Origin: Parvivirga hydrogeniphila
GTDB lineage: Bacteria > Actinomycetota > Coriobacteriia > Anaerosomatales > Anaerosomataceae
DNA: 64,000 bases
Reading direction: 5' to 3'
NCBI RefSeq assembly: GCF_023371205.1
Contig: NZ_JAMCCO010000001.1
Coordinates: 368,662-432,661, forward strand
The notes under the pieces are model-generated. The model was not told where the DNA came from. It saw only the letters and a program-made list of their open reading frames with translations, and ran no database searches. This document shows, piece by piece, positions 41,510-48,170 of the stretch; the stretch's first letter is position 1, and each line of letters starts with the position of its first letter. The translations under genes were made by a program, and so were the position numbers.

Positions 41510-43021
41510 ATGTGGGTCCACCGCACGCGTGACGACGTCAGGGTGATCGCCCGCTACCTCGGGATGCTTGTCGTCGGCATCGGCTTGCTCATGGCAGTGC
41601 CCCTGGTGACGGCGCTTGCGCTCGGGGAGTGGGGACCCGCGCTCGACTACTTCGCTGGAGCGGGCCTGGCGATCGGCTTCGGGTCGGTCCTGATGCTTGC
41701 CGCTCCCCGACGCGCGTCGCTGAACGCTTCGAACGGCTTGATCGTCACGGCGCTGGGATGGCTGTTCGCCGCGCTGTGCGCTGCAGTGCCGTTGGTTCTC
41801 TCGGGGCACTACGGCTCATACCTGGACGCGCTGTTCGAATCCATGTCATCGCTCACCACCTCAGGTCTCACTCTCGTGCAAGACCTCGATCACCTCGCGA
41901 ACGCACACAACATGTGGCGGCACCTGATGCACCTGGTCGGAGGCCAGGGTATCGTGGTGGCGGTTCTCTCATTCGCGCTCGCGCACGGGGGCGGCGCGGT
42001 ATCGCTGTACCTCGCGGAGGCGAGAGACGAGCGGATCATGCCGAACGTCATCCACACCGTGCGGTTCATATGGTTCGTGACTGCGGTCTACGTGCTCTTG
42101 GGCACCACGGCACTGAGCATTCTCAACCTCATTCGAGGCATGGACGCGGTGCGCGCCACGCTCCATGCGTTCTGGGTGACGGTCGCGACGTTCGACACCG
42201 GCGGATTCGGGCCGCAGTCGCAGAACGCGCTGTACTATCACAGCGCATGGTTCGAGTGGGTGACCGTGATGCTCATGCTCGCGGGGACCTTCAACTTCAA
42301 CCTCCACGCCGACATCTGGCGGGGCGACCGTCGGGAGCTGTTCAAGAACACCGAGGTCCGGACGCTCGCCCTCAACATCTTCGTGCTGAGCGTGCTCGTG
42401 TCTGGCGGCCTTGCTTCCACGCAGGCGTTCGGCTCCGGCTTCGAGGTCGTGCGCAAAGGCATCTATCACATCTTGTCGGCCAACACGGGAACGGGACACC
42501 AGACCCTGTACGCCGCACAGTGGATGCGGGACTACGGAGGCCTTGGGTTCGTGGCGGTCGTTCTTGCGATGGCGTTCGGCGGCATGGCCTCCTCCACCGC
42601 GGGCGGCATCAAGTCGCTTCGCGTCGGCTTGATCGTCAAAGGCGTCGTTCGCTGGGTGAAAGCAGCGCTTGCGCCTCCAAGCGCCATCGTGACGGCTCGC
42701 TTCCACCACATGAAGCAGCGCGTCTTGCAGCCAGAGATGCTGGCGTCCGCCCTCATGATCGCGACGCTGTACGTGTTCACCTACGTGACAGGCGCAGTCG
42801 TGGGCGTCGCCTGCGGATACGGGGTCCCCGAATCGGTGTTCGAGTCTGTTTCAGCTGCTGCGAACGTCGGGCTTTCGACGGGCATCACCTCGCCGTCGAT
42901 GCCGAGCATCCTGAAGATCACCTACATCCTGCAGATGTGGGCGGGCCGCCTCGAGTTCATCGCTTTGTTCGTGCTTGTGGCGACGCTGCTGCAGCCGGTT
43001 CTAGGATGGAGGCGACGGTGA
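41510..43021 (+). CDS. TrkH/KtrB-family potassium transporter
   Basis: 503 residues with eight to ten membrane segments and four pore-loop repeats; the filter segments read SLTTSGLTL, ATFDTGGFG, SANTGTGHQ and AANVGLSTG. It takes up K+ (perhaps with H+ or Na+). The usual cytoplasmic regulatory partner TrkA/KtrA is not encoded in the window. ATG 41510 follows GGGAG. Its stop overlaps the next gene by one base. Confidence 0.92.
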   Translation: MWVHRTRDDVRVIARYLGMLVVGIGLLMAVPLVTALALGEWGPALDYFAGAGLAIGFGSVLMLAAPRRASLNASNGLIVTALGWLFAALCAAVPLVLSGHYGSYLDALFESMSSLTTSGLTLVQDLDHLANAHNMWRHLMHLVGGQGIVVAVLSFALAHGGGAVSLYLAEARDERIMPNVIHTVRFIWFVTAVYVLLGTTALSILNLIRGMDAVRATLHAFWVTVATFDTGGFGPQSQNALYYHSAWFEWVTVMLMLAGTFNFNLHADIWRGDRRELFKNTEVRTLALNIFVLSVLVSGGLASTQAFGSGFEVVRKGIYHILSANTGTGHQTLYAAQWMRDYGGLGFVAVVLAMAFGGMASSTAGGIKSLRVGLIVKGVVRWVKAALAPPSAIVTARFHHMKQRVLQPEMLASALMIATLYVFTYVTGAVVGVACGYGVPESVFESVSAAANVGLSTGITSPSMPSILKITYILQMWAGRLEFIALFVLVATLLQPVLGWRRR

Positions 43022-43542
43022 TGCGGTTCTGGGCGGCCGTTCTTCTCGTCCTGGCGGCGGCGATGTGGTCCGTGTGCCCTTCGCCGACGTTCGCGAGCGA
43101 CGCGCCAGTGCTCCGCGTTCCGGAGATCGTCGCACGCGCCGCCGAGCTTGATGGACACGAAGTGACGTTCGAGGGGGAGGCTATCGGGGAGGCGCTTCGT
43201 GCCGACGACGCGACGGTGTGGGTGAATGTCCTCGATGGGGGCAAGGCGATCGGCGTCTGGATGCCGGAGGAGATGGCATCGCAGATCGTGCGGTATGGCG
43301 CCTACAGCCAGACCGGCGATACGGTGCGGATCACGGGCACCGTCAACCTTGCGTGCGACCAGCATGGCGGAGACCTCGACGTCCACGCCGCAAGCCTTGA
43401 GGTGGTGGCGGACGGGAAGCCCCGGAGCGAGCGGGTGCGGCCGCTCGAGGCCCTCGTCGGGGCAGCGGGGTTCGCGATCGCGGGCATGGCGGCGCTCCTC
43501 GCACGGTCACGTGAGCGGCGTCGGTTCGAGGAGCGGCAATGA
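43021..43542 (+). CDS. Membrane-anchored OB-fold-like protein
   Basis: 173 residues. Signal peptide or anchor (1-26), a beta-rich domain (about 30-135) whose layout, with HEVTFEGEAIGE, VWVNVLDG and DTVRITGTVN, resembles OB-fold proteins of the cytochrome-c-maturation/NirD-like type, then a second membrane segment (about 143-160) and a basic tail. No metal or haem motif. It is coupled to trkH at the front (TGATG) and overlaps the aldolase gene by four bases. Confidence 0.65.
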   Translation: MRFWAAVLLVLAAAMWSVCPSPTFASDAPVLRVPEIVARAAELDGHEVTFEGEAIGEALRADDATVWVNVLDGGKAIGVWMPEEMASQIVRYGAYSQTGDTVRITGTVNLACDQHGGDLDVHAASLEVVADGKPRSERVRPLEALVGAAGFAIAGMAALLARSRERRRFEERQ

Positions 43543-44579
43543 GCGCGGCGCGGCGGATGTTTGCAAGCGACAACGCGTCTGGTGCGCATCCTGCGGTCTT
43601 GGATGCGCTCCGTGCGGCGAACGAGGGACACGCATACGCGTACGGCGATGACGAGTGGACGCGTGCCGCCGAAGCCGTCATCCGGCGACATCTCGGGGAC
43701 GCGGCGCGCGCGTTCTTCGTCTTCAACGGGACGGGAGCGAACGCGACGGCGCTGGCGGCCGTGATGCGGCCGTACGAGGCGGTCATCTGTCCCGCCACTG
43801 CCCACATCAACGTCGATGAGTGCGGGGCGCCGGAGCGGTTCACCGGCGGCAAGCTGCTCCCCGTCGACACGCCCGACGGCAAGCTCACACCTGAGCTCGT
43901 CGAGCGAGCGATCTTCGGCGTCGGCGTCGAGCACCACTCGCAGGCGCGCGTCGTCTCCATCTCGCAGAGCACCGAGTACGGCACCGTCTACCGGCCCGAC
44001 GAGATCGCGGCGCTTGCCGCGACGGCGCACGACCACGGGATGCTCCTGCACGTCGACGGTGCTCGCATCTCGAACGCGGCGGCGTCGCTTGACTGCTCGC
44101 TTTCGCAGATGCTGACAGATACGGGCGTGGACGTGGTGTCCCTCGGGGGCACGAAGAACGGCATGCTGTTCGGCGAGGCGGTCGTCTTCTTGCGCGAGAG
44201 CATCGGCGACGACTTCCGGTTCGTCCGCAAGCAAGGGGCGCAGCTCGCCTCGAAGATGCGCTACATCGGCGCGCAGTTCGTGGCGCTGTTCGGCAGCGGG
44301 CTTTGGCTCGAGAACGCACGACACGCGAACGAGATGGCGCGGCTGCTCGCAGACGGGATGCGCGGCGTTCCCGGCGTGCGGATCACGCAGCCGGTCGAGG
44401 CCAACGAGGTGTTCGCGACCCTGCCCCGCGAGGCGATCGAGCCGCTGCAACGGGAGTTCGGCTTCTACGTCTGGGACGAGCGGACGGCCGAGGTCCGGTG
44501 GGTGACGTCATGGGACACGACCCCAGAAGACGTCGCTGCATTCGTCGAAGGCGCGAAGCGGATCGTCGCAGACATCTAG
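43539..44579 (+). CDS. Low-specificity threonine aldolase (PLP-dependent)
   Basis: 346 residues of the beta-eliminating lyase family. It has SDNASGAHPAVL at the start, YGDDEW, the LHVDGARI segment that holds the PLP-binding Asp, and the Schiff-base lysine in SLGGTKNGM near residue 206. It cleaves L-threonine or allo-threonine to glycine and acetaldehyde. ATG 43539 overlaps the preceding gene by four bases; the operon seems to end here. Confidence 0.92.
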   Translation: MSAARRMFASDNASGAHPAVLDALRAANEGHAYAYGDDEWTRAAEAVIRRHLGDAARAFFVFNGTGANATALAAVMRPYEAVICPATAHINVDECGAPERFTGGKLLPVDTPDGKLTPELVERAIFGVGVEHHSQARVVSISQSTEYGTVYRPDEIAALAATAHDHGMLLHVDGARISNAAASLDCSLSQMLTDTGVDVVSLGGTKNGMLFGEAVVFLRESIGDDFRFVRKQGAQLASKMRYIGAQFVALFGSGLWLENARHANEMARLLADGMRGVPGVRITQPVEANEVFATLPREAIEPLQREFGFYVWDERTAEVRWVTSWDTTPEDVAAFVEGAKRIVADI

Positions 44580-44699
44580 GCGACGGCCCGCACGGGTAAG
44601 TTCATGGCGTCGGATCCGCGAAGGAGGACGCCATACTTCGACTCAAGCCTGCAGCCCTGATAGCCTAGCTGGCGGTGGTGTGCGCAGGGTTCGCATGCG
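44580..44699. other. Intergenic region, no gene seen
   Basis: About 120 bases after the aldolase gene. It contains stop codons in all frames and no convincing start or hairpin. It may be the decayed 5' part of the following pseudogene. Confidence 0.4.
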
Positions 44700-45577
44700 C
44701 TCCGCAGCTGAAGAGACACGCAGCGTTGCGCCAGAGGCCGCACCTGCCGCTTCCACGCCTGCAGTGAGGCTGCTCGCTCGGGCGATGGCGGAGGCTCAGG
44801 GGATCCCCTGGGCAACGGCCAGAAGACGGACGCCGTGCTCGGAAAGATGCTCAGGATCGACGTCGAGTCGGGGCCTTGCCGTACCGTGTGCCGAGCGACA
44901 ACCCGTTCGTCGGCAGAGCCGGGTACCTGCCGTTCCCTCCTGGTTCTGCTCCCAGGCCGACCACTGGTCTCACGTTCCCCGTGTACGAGTACTCGCATGA
45001 CCAGGGCGATGATTCGATGATTGCATCACGGGCGGGTTCGCGTACCGCGGCTCCACATGCCCCACGTGGCAAGGGAGCTACTTCTTCGCAGATTTCGAGT
45101 CCGGCTGCATCTGGAGCATGTCCACGACATCGCACACGGTTTCGCTTGCGCTCGATACGCTGCTGCCGATCACGACGTTCGGGGAAGGCCAAGACGGCGC
45201 TCTCTATGTCGCGGAGATCATGGACGGCACGGTCTACGAGCTCAAAGACGCTGCCTCGCCTCCAGCGGTCTCGCTCGCACGCACCGGTGGCGCCGCGCAG
45301 GCGCGCTCGCGCGCAATCGCTGAGGGATGGAGCGACGGCCGGAGCATCGGCGTCGCTTCGGGCATGGCGTTTCCGGACGGCCTTGCCGGCGCTGCACTTC
45401 TCGGTGCGTACGCGGCTTCGTGCTCCTGACTCGACAACTCGACAGGACGTGCTTCCCGGTGCGACGCGTCAGGCGCTTATCGACTCGCAATCGAGCGCGC
45501 CATCGGGAGCGGTGTTCGGAGGTGCTGGAGCTGTGAGATCCGGCGTCGAACAGCTTATCCGTTGGCGCCTGCCGTAG
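44700..45577 (+). pseudogene. Decayed PQQ-type sugar dehydrogenase with C-terminal cell-wall-binding repeat
   Basis: Fragments in changing frames match one gene in order. GDGGGSGDPLGNGQ and GKMLRIDV (about 44790-44870) and then PYRVPSDNPFVGRAG (about 44877) fit glucose/sorbosone dehydrogenases. VYEYSHDQGD (about 44980), YFFADFESGCIWS (about 45080) and FGEGQDGALYVAEIMDG (about 45180) continue it. After this comes a cell-wall-binding repeat 2 segment (SIGVASGMAFPDGLAGAALLGA, split here as about 45348-45410), ending with ATRQALIDSQ and GGAGAV near 45540. At least three frameshifts or deletions and no intact start make it nonfunctional. It overlaps the convergent peroxiredoxin gene by 23 bases. 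Confidence 0.8.
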
Positions 45578-46046
45578 CGCCGCTCGCCGAAAGCTCGCGG
45601 ATCTTCGCCACGACGTCTGCGGCGTGGCCTTCGAGCTTCACCTTCGGCCACACGTGCGCGATGCGGCCGTCCGGGTCGACGAGGAAAGTCGAGCGAGTGG
45701 CTGCCACACCGAGCACGGCACGCGCGCCGTACGCATCGATGATCGACTTATCCGTATCGGAGATCATCGGGAATGTCAGCGAGAACTTCTCGATGAAGCG
45801 CTGCTGCACCTCGGGCTTGTCGGCGCTCACGCCCACGACCAGGGCGTTCAAGGACTCCAGCTCGGCGGCGTGGTCCTGGAAGTCCTTCGCTTCGTGGGTT
45901 CAACCCGGGGTGTTCGCGCGCGGATAGAAGTACACGACCACCCACTTCCCGCGGTGCGCGGCCAGATCGAACTCGCCGTTGCCGGTGATCGTCGCGCGAA
46001 TCGGCGGCGCGGCATCTCCGACGGCGGGCATAGGCGCTTGGGGCAT
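45555..46046 (-). CDS. Bcp-type peroxiredoxin with predicted selenocysteine (TGA at 45900-45902)
   Basis: 163 residues if the in-frame TGA is read as Sec49. Before it is VVYFYPRANTPG and after it THEAKDF, exactly where Bcp proteins have the peroxidatic Cys in TPGCTxEAxDF. The rest is intact: VGVSADKPEVQQRFIEK, FPMISDTDK, STFLVDPDGRI. There is no other cysteine, so the usual resolving Cys is absent. A hairpin starts 14 bases after the TGA. It reduces peroxides, probably with thioredoxin. ATG 46046 follows GAAGGAGG. Annotation tools would split this gene in two. Confidence 0.88.
45852..45885 (-). promoter_or_regulatory. Candidate bacterial SECIS element
   Basis: In the mRNA, GGACT-T-CCAG (45885-45876) pairs with CTGGAGTCC (45860-45852): nine base pairs with one bulged U and a 15-base loop. 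It begins 14 bases downstream of the TGA, within the range of bacterial SECIS elements, and a bulged U is also a feature of the E. coli fdhF SECIS that SelB binds. Confidence 0.7.
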
Positions 46047-46121
46047 GGCGACCTCCTTCAGTCGTGACAGCAAGTATCTACCCGCGATGACGGCAGTACC
46101 GCGAAGCGGTAGCATTGCCGC

Positions 46122-46607
46122 ATGCGCGTCATTGTCGACGGATACAACGTGGCAAGGAGCGACCCGGCCACCAAGCCGCTTGCGGACGAGGAGCAGCGGG
46201 CGGCGTTGGTGCGCCGGCTGGCGGTGCGCGGCGAGGCGCTGCTCGGCACGAGCACGATCGTCGTCGTGTTCGACGGCTGCCCTGATGGTATGGCCGAGTC
46301 GGTCGGGAGCGTAGAGGTGCGCTTCTCACGCGACCGCATCGCAGATGACCTCGTGGCAGCGCTGGCAGGGCCCGATGCGGTGGTGGTGACGTCCGACCAC
46401 GAGCTCGCAGACCGATGCCGCGCAGCAGGGGCTCGCGTGCAGCCGGCGAGCACAGTGTTCGAGAGCGCACGGCCGGCGAGAAGGCGGAAGAGCGCGCGCT
46501 ATCCGGCCTCGACTGTCGGCATCCCGAAAGGCGGGAACCTCATCACCGAGGAGCTCAAGCGCATGTTGTTGGACGAAGAGGGCGGTTCTCAGGAAAGCGG
46601 GGAGTGA
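46122..46607 (+). CDS. NYN-domain (YacP-like) ribonuclease
   Basis: 161 residues. NYN/PIN-like fold with the start VIVDGYNVA, TIVVVFDG and VVVTSDHELADRC, which carry the conserved acidic residues. YacP/Rae1 proteins cleave mRNA at the ribosome in Bacillus; the exact role here is unknown. The C-terminal 40 residues are basic then acidic. It is divergent from the peroxiredoxin gene. Confidence 0.87.
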   Translation: MRVIVDGYNVARSDPATKPLADEEQRAALVRRLAVRGEALLGTSTIVVVFDGCPDGMAESVGSVEVRFSRDRIADDLVAALAGPDAVVVTSDHELADRCRAAGARVQPASTVFESARPARRRKSARYPASTVGIPKGGNLITEELKRMLLDEEGGSQESGE

Positions 46608-46608
46608 C

Positions 46609-47364
46609 GTGCCCGGACGCGGCGTGGTCGTCAACATGCTCACAGTGCTTGTCGGTACCGGGATCGGGCTCGTCTTCGGGCGCATCATCGCCGACCGGTT
46701 CCGACAGATCGCGTTCGCAGCGATCGGGCTCGCGACCATGGTGATCGGCGTCTCGATGGCGCTGGGAGGCATGAGAGACCTAGGAGACACAGCAGTCGGG
46801 CAGTACGCGGCGCTCGTCTTAGTGGGCTCGCTCGTCATCGGCTCGATCACCGGCGAAGCGATGCGGATCGAGCACTACCTAAAGCGTTTCGGCCACTGGC
46901 TCCAAGAGGTCGCCGGCAGGCTGCCGTTCCTCGCTCCGGGCACGGCCACCGAGCCGGGCGAGAAGGGCCATACGCTCGTGGAGGGCTTCGTCGCAGCGTC
47001 GCTGCTGTTCTGCGTGGGCGCCATGACGATCCTCGGCTCGCTCCAAGACGGGCTCGGCGACCCGTCGCTCCTCTACCTCAAAGCGCTGCTCGACGGCATC
47101 GCGGCGACTGCGCTCGCCACCACGCTCGGCGCCGGCGTCGGGCTCTCCGTGATCCCGATCGCGGTCATCCAAGGCGGCATAGCCCTCGGAGCGGCTGGGC
47201 TGAAGCCGTACGTGACCGATCCGGTGGTCTTCGCCATCGAGCTTTCCGGTGGTGCGCTGATCTTCGCCATCGGCCTCGATCTTGCGAGCATAAAGCGGCT
47301 TCCCATCGGCAACATGCTGCCCGCGATCCTGTACGCGGCTGTGGCGGCGGCGCTGCTGACGTGA
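46609..47364 (+). CDS. DUF554 family membrane protein
   Basis: 251 residues with seven or so membrane segments, starting GTG 46609. It matches DUF554 (YdfK-like): VNMLTVLVGTGIGL, GVSMAL near residue 47, and CVGAMTILGSLQDGL near residue 130. Family function is unknown, though channel or transport roles have been suggested. It starts one base after the NYN gene stop. Confidence 0.88.
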   Translation: MPGRGVVVNMLTVLVGTGIGLVFGRIIADRFRQIAFAAIGLATMVIGVSMALGGMRDLGDTAVGQYAALVLVGSLVIGSITGEAMRIEHYLKRFGHWLQEVAGRLPFLAPGTATEPGEKGHTLVEGFVAASLLFCVGAMTILGSLQDGLGDPSLLYLKALLDGIAATALATTLGAGVGLSVIPIAVIQGGIALGAAGLKPYVTDPVVFAIELSGGALIFAIGLDLASIKRLPIGNMLPAILYAAVAAALLT

Positions 47365-47414
47365 GCGCGGAGCCGTTCGCGGGCAGGGCGTGACAGGAGC
47401 GCTGGGGCGCACGC

Positions 47415-48071
47415 TCAGACGCGCTCGCGCCAGCCTTTGACGGAAAACGCGCTCGGGCAGATGTCGCCGAGCACGCATGCCCCGCATGCCGGGCGCTTGG
47501 CGTCGCAGACGGCGCGTCCGTGGTCGATGAGCCGGTAGGTGATCGTGCCCCACTCTTCTCGCGGGAAGAGGGCCATCAAGTCGCGCTCCACCTTCTCGGC
47601 GTCCTTGTGGGCACTCAGCCCGAGCCGCTGCGCGAGCCGGAGCACGTGCGTGTCCACGGCGATGCCGTCAAGGATGCCGAAGGCGTTGTACAAGACGATG
47701 TTGGCCGTCTTGCGGGCCACGCCTGGCAGGCGTGTGAGCTCTTCCATAGTGCGAGGAACCTCGCCGCCGAACTCGCTGACGATCATCCGGGCCGCTGCGA
47801 TGATGTTCTTCGCCTTGTTCCGGAAAAAGCCCGTGCGGTAGATGATGCGCTCGACGTCGGCCTGGTCCGCCGCAGCGAGCGCCTCGGGCGTCGGGTAGGC
47901 GGCGAACAGTTCCGGGGTGACCTTGTTGACGGTGACGTCGGTGGTCTGCGCAGAGAGCATCACCGCGACCAGGAGCTGGAACGGGCTCTCGTACGTGAGC
48001 ATGATGTGCGCGTCCGGGTACGCGTCCGCGAGCCGGCGCGAGATCTCTTTCGCTCGCTCAGCAGTGTCCAT
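47415..48071 (-). CDS. nth: Endonuclease III
   Basis: 218 residues. DNA glycosylase/AP lyase that removes oxidised pyrimidines. The helix-hairpin-helix is LPGVARKTANIVL, with the catalytic Lys in it and the catalytic Asp in VDTHVLRL. The [4Fe-4S] cluster cysteines lie in C-x6-C-x2-C-x5-C (CDAKRPACGACVLGDIC). It is convergent with DUF554 and divergent from mfd. Normal length. Confidence 0.96.
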   Translation of the reverse strand: MDTAERAKEISRRLADAYPDAHIMLTYESPFQLLVAVMLSAQTTDVTVNKVTPELFAAYPTPEALAAADQADVERIIYRTGFFRNKAKNIIAAARMIVSEFGGEVPRTMEELTRLPGVARKTANIVLYNAFGILDGIAVDTHVLRLAQRLGLSAHKDAEKVERDLMALFPREEWGTITYRLIDHGRAVCDAKRPACGACVLGDICPSAFSVKGWRERV

Positions 48072-48093
48072 GCGCGCTCCTCTCGCCTCGGTT

Positions 48094-48113
48094 CAGGGTA
48101 CGATGGTACCCTG
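48094..48113. promoter_or_regulatory. Palindrome between divergent nth and mfd
   Basis: CAGGGTAC-GATG-GTACCCTG, a perfect eight-base inverted repeat in the 99-base divergent region. TACGAT inside it could be a -10 for mfd. It may be an operator or simply a stem in the mfd leader. Confidence 0.4.
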
Positions 48114-48170
48114 TACGACCCCGCACCGCGACGCGGATGCGGGCATTCGTGCTGTCCGGGAACGGGTGCC

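Noticed and set aside
45555-46046. Reading the peroxiredoxin as a pseudogene broken by a nonsense mutation
   Set aside because: The only defect is a TGA exactly at the catalytic Cys codon, the frame is otherwise open and conserved, and a SECIS-like hairpin follows. Random decay would not target that codon.
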